64,000 nt of DNA from Cellvibrionaceae bacterium AOL6 (GCA_003265435.1 NOXC01000012.1:62001-126000), one strand, 5' to 3'; shown: positions 46,628 to 56,786, numbered from the stretch's first letter. Translations and numbers: made by a program. The notes: generated by a model not told the origin, from the sequence alone.

Positions 46628-48550
46628 GTGGCTATTCAAACTATTCCCGTGCCCGACATTGGTGGCGCGGAAAATGTCGATGTCATCGAGATCTGTGTAT
46701 CGGAAGGTCAGGATGTGTCTGCGGATGACGCACTGATTGTGCTGGAATCCGACAAGGCCTCGATGGATATCCCAAGCCCGGTTTCGGGCAAGGTGGTATC
46801 AATTAAGATTAAGGAAGGCGACAAGGTTTCCGAAGGCGACCTGATTCTCGAGCTGGAAGTCGCGGGCGACTCCAGCGCTGAAGCGTCAGACGCTGAAGAA
46901 GCCGCGCCAGAACCTGCCGCCTCGCCAGCGCCTGCAGCGCAGAGCGCCGGTGGTGCGGAACAGGACGTGAACGTACCCGATATCGGTGGTGCGGACGCAG
47001 TAGACGTGATTGAAGTCAGCGTATCGGTTGGCGATACCGTGGCCGAGGGCGACGCCCTGATCGTGCTCGAAAGCGATAAAGCGTCGATGGACATTCCTTC
47101 CCCGGCGGCCGGTAAGGTTGTCAGCATTTCGGTGAAAGAAGGTGACAAGGTCAGCCAAGGCGACCTGATTCTCGTGTTGGAAGGCGAAGGCAGTGCCTCG
47201 GCAGCGACGCCGGCCCCAAGCCCGGCGCCCGCAAGTTCACCGGAGCCCGCGGCGGCCGCATCCGGTGGCTCGCAAGACGTGACGGTGCCAGATATTGGTG
47301 GCGCCGAAGATGTCGACGTGATTGAAGTGTGCGTCAGCGAAGGGGACGAGGTCGCAGAAGGCGATTCTCTGATTGTGCTCGAAAGCGATAAAGCCTCAAT
47401 GGACATTCCAGCGCCTTCAGCCGGTAAGGTCACCGCGATTGCGATTAAAGAAGGCGATAAGGTCAGCCAGGGCTCTGCCATTCTGACTTTGGAGGTCGCC
47501 GGTGCCGCTGCACCTGCGCCGTCGGCATCACCCGCGCCCAGTCCATCGCCTGCGCCCGCTGCATCACCCGCACCGGCGCCAGCAGCCCACACTCGCCAGC
47601 GTACCTCTGAGCAGTTCCATCAGGACATTCAGAGTGCCGGCAGCGCTGTCTACGCAGGCCCTGCCTCGCGTAAGCTGGCGCGAGAAATGGGTGTGGATCT
47701 GACGAAGGTCTCCGGTACCGGGCCGCGCAGTCGTATCTCTAAAGACGACATCAAAGCCTATGTGAAAAGCGTCATGCAAAGCGGTGGCGCCAGTGCTTCG
47801 GCAGCAGGCGGCGCAGGTATTCCTGCTGTTCCTGCTGTGGATTTCTCCAAGTTTGGTGAGATCGAACTGCAGAAGATGAGCAAAATCAAAAAGCTGACCG
47901 CAGCCAATATGAGCCGCAACTGGCTCAATGTGCCGCATGTTACGCAGTTTGATGATGCCGACATTACCGACCTCGAAGCGTTCCGTAAGGGCATGAAAGC
48001 CGAAGCAGAAAAAGCCGGTGTTAAATTGACGCCTCTGCCTTTCCTGCTGAAAGCCTGCGCTGCCGCTCTGAAAGCGGAAGCCAGCTTCAATGTGAGCTTG
48101 CACGAAGACGGTGAGCACATTGTGCAGAAGAAATACGTGCACATTGGTATCGCCGTGGATACGCCTATTGGTTTGATGGTGCCTGTGATTCGCGATGTGG
48201 ATAAGAAAGGCCTTTACGAGCTGGCGGCGGAAGCAACTGAGCTTGCGAAGAAAGCGCGTGATGGCAAACTGAAGCCCAACGAAATGCAGGGTGGCTGTTT
48301 CACCATTTCCAGCCTCGGCCCCATTGGTGGCACCGGTTTCACACCTATCGTGAATGCGCCAGAAGTGGCCATTCTGGGTGTGTCCAAGGCCGCTATGAAG
48401 CCCGTATGGGATGGCGGCGCCTTCCAGCCTCGCCAGATGTTGCCTCTGTGTCTGTCTTACGATCACCGAGCGATCAACGGCAGCGATGCAGGCCGCTTCA
48501 TGACCTATCTCGTCAGCACCCTGGCTGACGTACGTAAGCTTCTGCTCTAA
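46628..48550 (+). CDS. aceF: Pyruvate dehydrogenase E2 (dihydrolipoamide acetyltransferase), three lipoyl domains
   Basis: AceF is the core acetyltransferase of the pyruvate dehydrogenase complex. The 640-residue protein has three lipoyl domains (about 1-80, 115-195, 217-297), each with ESDKASMD holding the lipoylated lysine. They are joined by flexible Ala/Pro/Ser linkers. A subunit-binding domain follows (AGPASRKLAREMGVDL, then GTGPRSRISKDDIKAYV), then the catalytic domain with LSYDHRAINGSDAGRF. The GTG start at 46628 has AAGGAGC upstream. The lipoyl modules are close at DNA level, which may cause misassembly. A lipoamide dehydrogenase gene does not follow here. Confidence 0.97.
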   Translation: MAIQTIPVPDIGGAENVDVIEICVSEGQDVSADDALIVLESDKASMDIPSPVSGKVVSIKIKEGDKVSEGDLILELEVAGDSSAEASDAEEAAPEPAASPAPAAQSAGGAEQDVNVPDIGGADAVDVIEVSVSVGDTVAEGDALIVLESDKASMDIPSPAAGKVVSISVKEGDKVSQGDLILVLEGEGSASAATPAPSPAPASSPEPAAAASGGSQDVTVPDIGGAEDVDVIEVCVSEGDEVAEGDSLIVLESDKASMDIPAPSAGKVTAIAIKEGDKVSQGSAILTLEVAGAAAPAPSASPAPSPSPAPAASPAPAPAAHTRQRTSEQFHQDIQSAGSAVYAGPASRKLAREMGVDLTKVSGTGPRSRISKDDIKAYVKSVMQSGGASASAAGGAGIPAVPAVDFSKFGEIELQKMSKIKKLTAANMSRNWLNVPHVTQFDDADITDLEAFRKGMKAEAEKAGVKLTPLPFLLKACAAALKAEASFNVSLHEDGEHIVQKKYVHIGIAVDTPIGLMVPVIRDVDKKGLYELAAEATELAKKARDGKLKPNEMQGGCFTISSLGPIGGTGFTPIVNAPEVAILGVSKAAMKPVWDGGAFQPRQMLPLCLSYDHRAINGSDAGRFMTYLVSTLADVRKLLL

Positions 48551-48555
48551 TCTAC

Positions 48556-48593
48556 GTATCCATCGGGGTCAGACCCCGATGGATACTTTATTT
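48556..48593 (+). terminator. Strong bidirectional terminator after aceF; GGGGTCAGACCCC palindrome
   Basis: GTATCCATCGGGGTC and GACCCCGATGGATAC form a perfect 15-base inverted repeat around one A, followed by TTTATTT. It lies between the convergent aceF and OmpA-domain genes. The core GGGGTCAGACCCC resembles palindromes often seen next to REP-associated transposases; none is near. Confidence 0.85.
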
Positions 48594-48598
48594 CCGCT

Positions 48599-49285
48599 TT
48601 AGTCGGTGCTGGCAAGATTGGCGCTGCCCTTCGATGAAAATACCTCCACTTTGACTTTGCGATCTTCGGCGTAGCCGGTTTCGTCGCTGCCGCGTGCAAA
48701 GCGGGCGCCGTGTCCCTGTGTGCTCATGCGCTCCATCGCTATGCCTTGGTTTTTGAGGCGCTCAGCGACGTTTGCCGCGCGCTCCTTGGATAAGACCTCG
48801 TTGTACTCATCGCTGCCTCGGGCATCAGCATGGCCGTCGATGGTGATGTGCATGTAGTCGTTGTCCTGCAGGAAGTCGGACAGGGCTTCGAGTTGGGCGC
48901 TGTCCTCATCACTCAGGGTGTCCACACCGGTATCGAAGTAGAGTTGCAGCTGCATTTTTTCCTGAATCATCTGCTCGAGTTGAGCAATTTCCAATTCCTG
49001 CGTGCTGAGTGAATGTTCCAGTTGCGTCATGATGCTGTTGGTCTCCTCTAAAGCCAGTTCGCGTTCGACGTTTTGCTTGCCTTGTTCGGCCAGGTAGGCA
49101 CCGCCTGCCGCGCCGAGGATAAAGCCGACTGGGCCGCCGGCAATGGTGCCCAGGATGGTGCCGGTCATAAACGTCAGGCCGCTTTTTACTTCCTGGTGTT
49201 TAATGCGTTTGTCCTCGGCCTGAACCAGTGGGGTCACGAGGGTGGTGCTCAGTGCGATGGCCGCTGCCAGTGTGGTCTTGCGCAT
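48599..49285 (-). CDS. OmpA-C-domain envelope protein with glycine-zipper segment
   Basis: A 228-residue exported protein. A signal peptide (cleavage after VQA), a glycine-rich membrane-like stretch (GTILGTIAGGPVGFILGAAGG, about residues 40-65) and a coiled-coil segment precede an OmpA-type peptidoglycan-binding domain (IDGHADARGSDEYNEVLSKE). The layout fits lipid-anchored or periplasmic OmpA-like proteins; there is no lipobox cysteine. A resemblance to the sortase-linked PdsO type is possible but no sortase is nearby. The ATG at 49285 gives a clean signal peptide; the longer frame upstream is noise. Confidence 0.85.
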   Translation of the reverse strand: MRKTTLAAAIALSTTLVTPLVQAEDKRIKHQEVKSGLTFMTGTILGTIAGGPVGFILGAAGGAYLAEQGKQNVERELALEETNSIMTQLEHSLSTQELEIAQLEQMIQEKMQLQLYFDTGVDTLSDEDSAQLEALSDFLQDNDYMHITIDGHADARGSDEYNEVLSKERAANVAERLKNQGIAMERMSTQGHGARFARGSDETGYAEDRKVKVEVFSSKGSANLASTD

Positions 49286-49484
49286 GGTGTCTCTCCTGTT
49301 TTGGTTTGGATGAGTGCTATTTAAAAGCGGAAAACGGGCAGGGATCGGATGCAATCGCGATGCTTCTCGGATAAATCGTGACGAAATCGGGCAACTGCGT
49401 TGTCGCGCGGCGCTGTGACGCCTTGAGGCTTGATTTTGACGCGGGGTTCGTGGCTCAATGCTGGCCTTTCTGCAGGGGGACGCC

Positions 49485-51056
49485 GTGGGCGAAAAAAAGA
49501 AAAAGGGCTTGTTGCGCTCCAGCGCCATTGTGTCGTCGATGACGATGCTGTCGCGTATTCTGGGCTTGGCCCGCGATATCGTGTTTGCCCGGGTGCTCGG
49601 CGCAGGCGGGGATGCGGATGCCTTCTATATCGCCTTTAAGGTGCCCAATTTTCTGCGCCGACTCTTTGCCGAGGGTGCGTTTGCGCAAGCCTTTGTGCCC
49701 GTCCTGTCTGAATTTCGGGAAACCGGTACGCGTGAAGCCGCCCGCCACTTTATTGACCGCGTGGCGGGCTGTCTCGGCGTCTCGCTGTTGACCTTGGTGC
49801 TGCTGGTGGTGCTCGCATCGCCCGTGATCACCGCTATTTTTGGCTCCGGCTATCTGGTGCGCGGGGAGACGGAAAAATTCTGGCTGACCTCGGATCTCAT
49901 TCGCATCACCTTCCCCTACCTGTTTTTGATCTCGATGACAGGCTTCGCCGGTTCCATTCTCAATAGCTATGACCGCTTTGCCGTCCCGGCCCTCACGCCG
50001 GTGGTGCTCAATCTCGTGCTGATTACGGCCGCGGCGGTGTTCGCACCTCGTATGGACGTGCCCGTATTTGCTTTGGCCTGGGGCGTGCTCGTCGCGGGCG
50101 TGTTGCAGTTGTGCCTACAATTACCTTTCCTCGCGCGTTTGGGTATGCTGCCGCGTCCGAGAGTCGACTGGGGCGACCCGGCAGTGCGCAAGGTGCTGAA
50201 ACTGATGGCTCCAGCGATGTTTGGTGTGTCGATCAGCCAGATCAACTTGACCCTTGATACCGTACTGGCGACCTTCTTAGCCGATGGCAGCCCAACCTGG
50301 TTGTATTTCTCGGACCGCTTGATCGAGCTCCCGCTCGGGGTGTTTGCGGTCGGGATTGCAACGGTGATCCTGCCGAATCTTTCCCGCCAATTCAGTGCCG
50401 GTGGTGATGATTTTTCCAAAACCCTGGAATGGGCGCTGCAAATGGTGCTGTACATCGCACTGCCGTCGAGTGTGGCTTTGATGCTGATTGCGGAGCCGGT
50501 GCTGTTCACGCTGTTTCAATACGACAAAATGGCCGTGTTCGATATCGAAATGGCGGGCCTGAGTTTGCGGGCTTATGCCCTGGGGCTGTGTGCTTTTATG
50601 CTGATCAAAGTGCTCGCGAGCGCGTTTTTCTCCCGTCAGGACACGCGCACGCCGGTCAAGATCGGCATTATTGCGATGGTCGCCAACATGGTGCTGAACC
50701 TGGTGTTTGTGCTGCCTTTGCTGTGGTATTGGAATGTCGGGCACGTCGGTCTGGCACTCGCGACAACGGGGTCGGCGTTCATCAACGCCGGACTCTTATT
50801 TGTAGGGCTTCGTCGAGCTGGTGTATTGCCGATGCAGAGGCATTGGCTGCGTTACACACTCCAACTCGTTTTCGCCACTGCGGTGATGGCCATCGTGTTG
50901 ATTGTGGTCATGCAGGCCCAGCAGCCTTATGAAGGTCTGAATGCGCTAACGCGTTGCGTGCAGCTTGGGTTGCTTGTGGCGGCGGGCGGAATGGCCTTTG
51001 GGGTATCGTTACTGGGAGCGGGTGTGCGCCTGCGCCATTTAAGGCTCACTCTGTAG
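49485..51056 (+). CDS. murJ: Lipid II flippase MurJ
   Basis: MurJ moves lipid II across the inner membrane for peptidoglycan synthesis. The product (523 residues) has about fourteen helices and the MOP-family start GLLRSSAIVSSMTMLSRILG, the GLARDIVFARVLGAGGDADAF region and the FYRRQDTRTP-like AFFSRQDTRTPVKIG. The GTG at 49485 is preferred over ATG at 49458 because AGGGGGA sits 5 bases before it and the family homology begins there. In Pseudomonas rpsT is the divergent neighbour; here the OmpA-domain gene takes that place. Confidence 0.95.
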   Translation: MGEKKKKGLLRSSAIVSSMTMLSRILGLARDIVFARVLGAGGDADAFYIAFKVPNFLRRLFAEGAFAQAFVPVLSEFRETGTREAARHFIDRVAGCLGVSLLTLVLLVVLASPVITAIFGSGYLVRGETEKFWLTSDLIRITFPYLFLISMTGFAGSILNSYDRFAVPALTPVVLNLVLITAAAVFAPRMDVPVFALAWGVLVAGVLQLCLQLPFLARLGMLPRPRVDWGDPAVRKVLKLMAPAMFGVSISQINLTLDTVLATFLADGSPTWLYFSDRLIELPLGVFAVGIATVILPNLSRQFSAGGDDFSKTLEWALQMVLYIALPSSVALMLIAEPVLFTLFQYDKMAVFDIEMAGLSLRAYALGLCAFMLIKVLASAFFSRQDTRTPVKIGIIAMVANMVLNLVFVLPLLWYWNVGHVGLALATTGSAFINAGLLFVGLRRAGVLPMQRHWLRYTLQLVFATAVMAIVLIVVMQAQQPYEGLNALTRCVQLGLLVAAGGMAFGVSLLGAGVRLRHLRLTL

Positions 51057-51128
51057 AGCGTGTTCCGATCGTGAAATCTGCCCGCAAGCCCGCTATACTG
51101 CTCGCCTTTTGGCCTGTTTGATTCGCGC

Positions 51129-52091
51129 ATGCAGCAGATTCAGTTTATACGGGGCCTTCATGGCCTTGAGCACGCATCCCTGCCGCGAGGCTGCGTGGCC
51201 ACGATTGGGGCCTTCGATGGCGTGCATCTGGGCCATCAGCGTCTGATTGAGACGGCGAAGGCCGTTGCGGCGCCACAAAATCTCCCTGTGGTGGTGGTGA
51301 TTTTCGAGCCCCAGCCCAATGAGTATTTTGATCGAAGTGCACCGCCCGTACGCTTGACGTCGCTGCGCGAGAAAGTCGCGGCGTTGGCGGAGTGTGGAGT
51401 CGATGCGGTACTGTGCTTGCGTTTCAATGCGACGCTGCGCGCAATGACGGCTGAGGCCTTTGTGCAGGAGGTGCTTCACACAGGGCTGGCGATACAGCAC
51501 CTTGTGGTCGGAGATGACTTCCGTTTTGGATGTGATCGCAAAGGCGATTTCAATTTCCTGATGACACAAGGCGAAGCCTTGGGTTTCACCGTCAGCGATA
51601 CACACACGCTGGCAAGCGGCGAGGCACGCGTAAGCAGCACCCGAATTCGTGCGCTCCTCGACGCAGGTGCCTTGGACGAAGCCGCGACCCTTTTAGGGCG
51701 GTCTTATCAACATTGCGGCCGAGTGAAATACGGTCGGCAGCTCGGTCGCACTTTAGGGTTTCCAACCTTGAATGTGCATTTGGCCCAACGCTGCCCACCG
51801 CTGCGCGGGGTGTTTGTTGTAGAAGCGGAACTCGCCGGCACGCGTTATACGGGTGTCGCCAATGTGGGCACGCGCCCGACGGTGGATGGCAAAAGCCGTC
51901 CGTTGTTGGAGGTGCACTTGTTCGATGCCCACGTTGACGCCTATGGCGCATTCGTGAGTGTCGTGTTTTTACAAAAATTGCGCGACGAGAAAAAATTTGA
52001 TTCTGTCGACGCCCTGCGTCAGCAGATTGAACATGATGCGATTGCGGCCCGACAGTGGCTCGCCAACATGCCTCAAAACGCATCGCTGTAA
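51129..52091 (+). CDS. ribF: Bifunctional riboflavin kinase/FAD synthetase
   Basis: RibF converts riboflavin to FMN and then FAD. The 320-residue product has the nucleotidyl-transfer half (TIGAFDGVHLGHQRLIE, then VVVVIFEPQPNEYF) and the flavokinase half (GRVKYGRQLGRTLGFPTLNV and a VGTRPTV motif). A TATACT -10-like site lies at 51094-51099, so it may have its own promoter in the 72-base gap after murJ. I found no FMN riboswitch upstream. ileS follows 88 bases on. Confidence 0.96.
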   Translation: MQQIQFIRGLHGLEHASLPRGCVATIGAFDGVHLGHQRLIETAKAVAAPQNLPVVVVIFEPQPNEYFDRSAPPVRLTSLREKVAALAECGVDAVLCLRFNATLRAMTAEAFVQEVLHTGLAIQHLVVGDDFRFGCDRKGDFNFLMTQGEALGFTVSDTHTLASGEARVSSTRIRALLDAGALDEAATLLGRSYQHCGRVKYGRQLGRTLGFPTLNVHLAQRCPPLRGVFVVEAELAGTRYTGVANVGTRPTVDGKSRPLLEVHLFDAHVDAYGAFVSVVFLQKLRDEKKFDSVDALRQQIEHDAIAARQWLANMPQNASL

Positions 52092-52179
52092 GCAAGAAGG
52101 CAACGAGTTAAAATTCATCAACACCGATATCGATATCATCCATTTTTTCGATAGATAAGAGCAAGGCAGTCCCCGGACC

Positions 52180-54981
52180 ATGACCGATTACAAAGCGACA
52201 CTCAATCTCCCGTCCACGGGCTTCGCAATGAAGGCCAACTTGGCTCAGCGCGAACCTCAGATGTTGAAACACTGGCAGGAGAGCAAGCTTTACGAAACCA
52301 TTCGCAAGGCACGTGCGGGCAGAGAAACGTTTATTCTGCACGACGGCCCTCCCTATGCGAACGGCGACATTCACATCGGCCACGCGGTCAACAAAATTCT
52401 GAAAGACATTATTGTAAAAGCACGCACGTTGAGTGGTTTTGATGCCCCGTATGTGCCGGGCTGGGACTGTCACGGCTTGCCGATTGAGCACAATGTTGAG
52501 AAAAAAATCGGTAAAGCCGGCGTCAAAGTCGATCACCGAACCTTTAGGCAAAAGTGCCGTGAATATGCGGCGAAACAGGTGGCGGGGCAGAAGCAAGACT
52601 TCGTGCGTCTGGGCGTGCTCGGTGAGTGGGATGCGCCGTATCTCACGATGGACTTTAAAACCGAAGCCGACATCGTACGCGCGCTCGGAAAAATCGTCGA
52701 AAACGGACACCTCCACAAAGGCTTCAAGCCCGTGTATTGGAGCGTGGTGGGTCGTTCCGCATTGGCGGAAGCCGAAGTGGAATATCAGGACAAAACCTCC
52801 TTCGCCATTGATGTGAAATTCCAAGTGGCGGATGAGGCTGCGCTCGCCAAAATTTTGCCGGAGCTGTCGGGAGATGGCCCAGTCAGTGTCGTGATCTGGA
52901 CCACCACACCGTGGACCCTGCCAGCTAACCAGGCCGTTTCGTTGAACGCCGAGGTGGACTACGTCGTCGTGCAGGCCGGTGAGGAGCGCCTTATCGTGGC
53001 GGAAGCGTTGCTGGAATCCATTGCCCAGCGCGCAGGGTTGGGCGACGTGGCGGTATTGGCACAGTGTAAAGGTGCCGCGCTTGAACATTTGGCGTTGAAG
53101 CATCCGTTCTACGATAAGAGTGTGCCGGTCATTCTGGGTGATCACGTGACCACGGATGCCGGTACCGGTTGCGTGCACACCGCCCCGGATCATGGCGTGG
53201 ACGACTTTCTCGTGGGGCAGCGCTACGGTATCGGGACTTTGAATTACGTGGATGACGGCGGGAACTATCGTGACTCCGTCGAGCTGTTTGCGGGCGATCA
53301 TGTCTACAAGGTGGACGAGAAAGTCATCGCCTTGCTCGAAGAAAAGCACGCACTGCTGCATCAAACGCAGTTTGTGCACAGTTTTCCGCACTGCTGGCGA
53401 ACTAAAACACCATTGATTTTCCGTGCAACGCCCCAGTGGTTTGTATCCATGGAAAAAAATAATCTGTTGAATGATGTTAAGGCTTCAGTCGACGGCGTAC
53501 GCTGGATTCCGGGTTGGGGTGAGGCGAGAATTCGCTCGATGCTTGATGCGAGCCCTGACTGGTGTATTTCTCGGCAGCGCACTTGGGGTGTGCCAATCAC
53601 ATTATTTGTTCACCGAGAGACGCAAGCCTTGCACCCTGACACGCCCGCATTGATCGAGGCCGTCGCGGCATTGATCGAAAAAGACGGAATGGATGCGTGG
53701 TTTGATCTCGACTCGCAAACCCTGTTGGGCGACGACGCGGCTCTCTATGAGAAGGTCACGGATACGCTCGACGTCTGGTTTGATTCGGGCGTAACACATT
53801 ATTCGGTATTGCAGCAGCGAGATAATCTGCGCTATCCGGCGGATTTGTATCTGGAAGGCTCGGACCAGCACCGTGGCTGGTTCCAGTCCTCTTTAAAAAC
53901 TGCGATGGCGATCAATAAGAGCGCGCCGTATCGACAGGTGTTGACGCACGGATTTACCGTCGATGCCGACGGTCGCAAGATGTCTAAATCCATCGGGAAT
54001 ACCGTTTCGCCACAAAAGGTGGTGAATGAACTGGGTGCTGACGTATTGCGGCTTTGGGTCGCGGCCACTGACTTTAGTGGTGACATGAGTGTCAGCGATG
54101 AAATTCTCAAGCGTACCGCCGATTCGTATCGCCGAATCCGCAATACCGCCCGTTTTATGTTGTCGAACCTGAGTGGTTTCGAGCCCGAGCGCGATCTGGT
54201 GGCCTTTGACGAACTCGTCGAACTGGACCGATGGGCCGTGAGCCGTGCCGCGCAACTGCAGGAAGAGATTCTGGCCAGTTATGACAACTACAGCCTGCAC
54301 CTGATCTATCAGAAGCTGCACAATTTCTGTGTGGTCGACATGGGCGGCTTCTACCTCGACATCATTAAAGACCGCCAGTACACCGCGAAAGCGGAGAGCC
54401 ACGCGCGTCGCTCAGCACAGACGGCCTTGTATCACATAGTGCAGGCATTCGTACGCTGGATTGCGCCGATCCTGTCCTTCACCGCCGATGAAATCTGGCA
54501 GGCCCTGCCGGGTTATAAAGGCGATGTCGTGTTTACGCAAGAATGGCTCAGCCTGCCCTCGTTGGCAGAAGACGCGCGATTGAACGACGCTTTCTGGGGC
54601 ACCGTGGCAAAGGTCAAGACCGCCGTCAATAAGGCGCTGGAGCAGCAGCGAAACGAAGGCAAGGTGGGCAAATCACTCGAGGCCGAAGTGACGCTGTACT
54701 GCGAGCCATCGTTGCTTGAGTCCTTAAGCATGCTGGAAGACGAACTGCGTTTTGTCTTGATCACCTCCAAGGCGCAATTGAAGCCGTTAACGGAAGCGGC
54801 CGAAGGAGAGGAGAGCGAGGTGAGCGGTCTGCGCCTTGCGATAAGCAAAACGAGCGATGCGAAATGCGTGCGCTGCTGGCACCATCGCGCCGACGTCGGT
54901 TCGCATGCGGGGCACGAAGAGATTTGTGGTCGCTGTGTTGAAAACATTGACGGGGAAGGGGAAAAACGTGCCTTTGCCTAA
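52180..54981 (+). CDS. ileS: Isoleucyl-tRNA synthetase
   Basis: A 933-residue class I aminoacyl-tRNA synthetase with editing. HIGH-type motif is [17 protein letters not shown] is [11 protein letters not shown]; the editing domain carries [11 protein letters not shown] and the later [12 protein letters not shown]. The C-terminal zinc finger (CVRCWHH... CGRC) is present, typical of the bacterial type without mupirocin resistance (the eukaryote-like type lacks it). lspA starts within its last 14 bases. Confidence 0.98.
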   Translation: MTDYKATLNLPSTGFAMKANLAQREPQMLKHWQESKLYETIRKARAGRETFILHDGPPYANGDIHIGHAVNKILKDIIVKARTLSGFDAPYVPGWDCHGLPIEHNVEKKIGKAGVKVDHRTFRQKCREYAAKQVAGQKQDFVRLGVLGEWDAPYLTMDFKTEADIVRALGKIVENGHLHKGFKPVYWSVVGRSALAEAEVEYQDKTSFAIDVKFQVADEAALAKILPELSGDGPVSVVIWTTTPWTLPANQAVSLNAEVDYVVVQAGEERLIVAEALLESIAQRAGLGDVAVLAQCKGAALEHLALKHPFYDKSVPVILGDHVTTDAGTGCVHTAPDHGVDDFLVGQRYGIGTLNYVDDGGNYRDSVELFAGDHVYKVDEKVIALLEEKHALLHQTQFVHSFPHCWRTKTPLIFRATPQWFVSMEKNNLLNDVKASVDGVRWIPGWGEARIRSMLDASPDWCISRQRTWGVPITLFVHRETQALHPDTPALIEAVAALIEKDGMDAWFDLDSQTLLGDDAALYEKVTDTLDVWFDSGVTHYSVLQQRDNLRYPADLYLEGSDQHRGWFQSSLKTAMAINKSAPYRQVLTHGFTVDADGRKMSKSIGNTVSPQKVVNELGADVLRLWVAATDFSGDMSVSDEILKRTADSYRRIRNTARFMLSNLSGFEPERDLVAFDELVELDRWAVSRAAQLQEEILASYDNYSLHLIYQKLHNFCVVDMGGFYLDIIKDRQYTAKAESHARRSAQTALYHIVQAFVRWIAPILSFTADEIWQALPGYKGDVVFTQEWLSLPSLAEDARLNDAFWGTVAKVKTAVNKALEQQRNEGKVGKSLEAEVTLYCEPSLLESLSMLEDELRFVLITSKAQLKPLTEAAEGEESEVSGLRLAISKTSDAKCVRCWHHRADVGSHAGHEEICGRCVENIDGEGEKRAFA

Positions 54982-55501
54982 GTCTGGAAAAGTCCTGCTG
55001 GTCTATTGGTATGCCATTGCAGTGCTGGTCATCCTCCTTGATCAGTGGACGAAGTGGTTGTCGCTGCAGCACCTGAACTATGAAGACCCGGTGGTCATCA
55101 ACGAGTTCTTCAACCTCACCTTGCGTTACAACTATGGTGTGGCCTTCTCCATGTTTGATCAGATTGGGGGAGGGCAGCGCTGGCCCCTGTCTATCCTGGC
55201 CTTTGTGGTCAGCATCGGTATCGTGGTTTGGATCTATCGCAGTGGTCAACGCTGGGGGCTTGAAGCGCTTGGCCTGTCTCTCGTGCTTGGTGGCGCGATC
55301 GGCAATCTCTACGACCGGGTGACCCTAGGTTATGTTGTCGACTTTATCGAGTGGCACTACAAGCAGCACTACTGGCCGGCCTTTAACATTGCTGATTCCG
55401 CTATCTGCATCGGGGCGGGCTTCCTCCTTTTTGACGGCTTTTTCGGTCACGGTGCGAAGCGTGGTAAGGCCTCTGAAGCAGAACACTCCACCCCTTCCTG
55501 A
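54968..55501 (+). CDS. lspA: Lipoprotein signal peptidase
   Basis: LspA cuts the signal peptide of diacylated prolipoproteins. The 177-residue product has four helices and both catalytic aspartates, in [11 protein letters not shown] and [10 protein letters not shown]. The GTG at 54968 has GGGGAA upstream and overlaps ileS by 14 bases, so translation is coupled; the open frame reading back to 54857 is noise. In Pseudomonas fkpB and ispH come next; here a hairpin and the pilin genes follow. Confidence 0.96.
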   Translation: MPLPKSGKVLLVYWYAIAVLVILLDQWTKWLSLQHLNYEDPVVINEFFNLTLRYNYGVAFSMFDQIGGGQRWPLSILAFVVSIGIVVWIYRSGQRWGLEALGLSLVLGGAIGNLYDRVTLGYVVDFIEWHYKQHYWPAFNIADSAICIGAGFLLFDGFFGHGAKRGKASEAEHSTPS

Positions 55502-55510
55502 CCGTTGTAG

Positions 55511-55538
55511 CACAGGGTAGGGCGTGGCCCTCCCTGTG
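55511..55538 (+). terminator. Stem-loop after lspA
   Basis: CACAGGG(T)AGGGC pairs with GCCCTCCCTGTG: 12 bp, one bulged T and a GTG loop. No T-run follows, but its strength and place suggest the end of the ribF-ileS-lspA transcript. Confidence 0.65.
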
Positions 55539-55642
55539 ATCCACTTCACACTCGCGGCGCCTTTAGTGCCATTTATCCGCAGGGAATACCGGCTATCATT
55601 TAGCAGTTACGCGTTGACAGCGGGATTGCTACAGTGAAAGTC

Positions 55643-56278
55643 ATGAAATTACCTCATTCTCAACAAGGCATAAATCTCATAGAGCTGATGGTGGTGCTCA
55701 CCATCGTCGGCATTCTAGCGATGGTTGCCGCTCCCAGCATGCAAGACACACTCAAATTAAGCGGAGTGCGTGGTCACGTTCGTGACTTCAACGCCTCGCT
55801 CATGTATGCCCGTGGCGAAGCGGTCAGTCGAAACAAGCGAATCAGCATGTGTCCGAGTGCCGATGGCGCGTCCTGCGATGCGGCCAACAACTGGTCGAAT
55901 GGTTGGATTATTTTTATCGATGATGGCGCCGGAGGGGATTTTGGCGACGGTGAATTTGACGCCGCGGCCAATGAGCAACTGTTGCGAGTCACAGACTATA
56001 GCGGCAATAACAGCTTGGTTGTGACGGATGGCGATTCCGGTAGCGCCTTGGATTTCTTGAGTTGGAATTATCGTGGTTTCACCGCCGATGATGCCCGCGC
56101 ACTAGCTACCGTGTGTGTCTCATCCGAGGCGGACGATTTGCGATATGCCCGGGGCCTTCTTATCGAGCGCTCCGGTCGAGTGATCGGTACAGCCGACTCG
56201 GACAACGATATGGTGCACGAGTCTGTGTTTGAAGACGACAACGGAAACGTTTCTCGCGCGCCGTTGAGTTGTACTTGA
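55643..56278 (+). CDS. fimT: FimT/FimU-type minor pilin
   Basis: A type IV minor pilin (211 residues from ATG 55643). The prepilin signal is QQG cut before INLIELMVVLTIVGILAMVA, with glutamate at +5. A GspH/FimT-like C-terminal domain follows, with RYARGLLIERSGRV and a terminal cysteine in PLSCT. A GTG three codons earlier (55634) is another possible start. It opens the fimT-pilV-pilW-pilX-pilY1-pilE cluster, which primes pilus assembly and sets adhesion. FimT versus FimU cannot be told; the FimT of some relatives binds DNA for uptake. Confidence 0.88.
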   Translation: MKLPHSQQGINLIELMVVLTIVGILAMVAAPSMQDTLKLSGVRGHVRDFNASLMYARGEAVSRNKRISMCPSADGASCDAANNWSNGWIIFIDDGAGGDFGDGEFDAAANEQLLRVTDYSGNNSLVVTDGDSGSALDFLSWNYRGFTADDARALATVCVSSEADDLRYARGLLIERSGRVIGTADSDNDMVHESVFEDDNGNVSRAPLSCT

Positions 56279-56292
56279 TTCAGGAGATGGGG

Positions 56293-56772
56293 ATGAATAT
56301 TTCAGCCAATTTTAAACGTGAATCCGGCTCGTCACTGATCGAGGTCATGATTGCGTTGTTCATTCTTGCGGTCGGCATGCTGGGTGTGCTGGCGATGCAA
56401 ACAAATTCTGTGCAAGTGAGCCGCAACGCCGCGTTCTACTCCCAAGCCACCATTCTTGCGACCGATATGGCTGAAGCCATGCGAACGTCCCCGTCGGTTG
56501 CGGACAACTATGTGATTGCCTATGACACCGCGACGCCAGCCGACCCGGGGTGTGCGACGACAACCTCGGATTGCGACTCTGCGGATATCGCAAACTGGAA
56601 TCTGCATCAATGGCGCGATAGCGTGGAATCCCTGTTGCCTGGAGGCGAGAGCCGTATCGTTTGGAATGCGGGGGCAGAGGTGTTCGAAATCAGTGTGCGG
56701 TTTGTACGCGAATACGACGAAGACACCGGTCAACAAGTGACCGGTGAAGTTACCTTGGTAACAGTGCTGTGA
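56293..56772 (+). CDS. pilV: Minor pilin PilV
   Basis: A 159-residue minor pilin with prepilin signal ESG cut before SSLIEVMIALFILAVGMLGV, and glutamate at +5. This hydrophobic helix plus the following QTNSVQVSRNAAFYSQATI is the PilV pattern. The ATG at 56293 is chosen because AGGAG lies 6 bases upstream; an earlier TTG/ATG within the fimT tail is possible. Its stop overlaps the first possible pilW start. Confidence 0.9.
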   Translation: MNISANFKRESGSSLIEVMIALFILAVGMLGVLAMQTNSVQVSRNAAFYSQATILATDMAEAMRTSPSVADNYVIAYDTATPADPGCATTTSDCDSADIANWNLHQWRDSVESLLPGGESRIVWNAGAEVFEISVRFVREYDEDTGQQVTGEVTLVTVL

Positions 56773-56786
56773 TGAAGGGGATCAGA

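Noticed and set aside
46640-47500. Repeat array suggesting CRISPR or tandem DNA repeat
   Set aside because: The repeats are about 300 bases apart and encode lipoyl domains in one frame.
46708-48466. Two long minus-strand frames opposite aceF
   Set aside because: They reflect the Ala/Pro linkers and lipoyl repeats of aceF; low-complexity translation.
51057-51128. FMN riboswitch before ribF
   Set aside because: The gap is too short and lacks the conserved multi-stem pattern.
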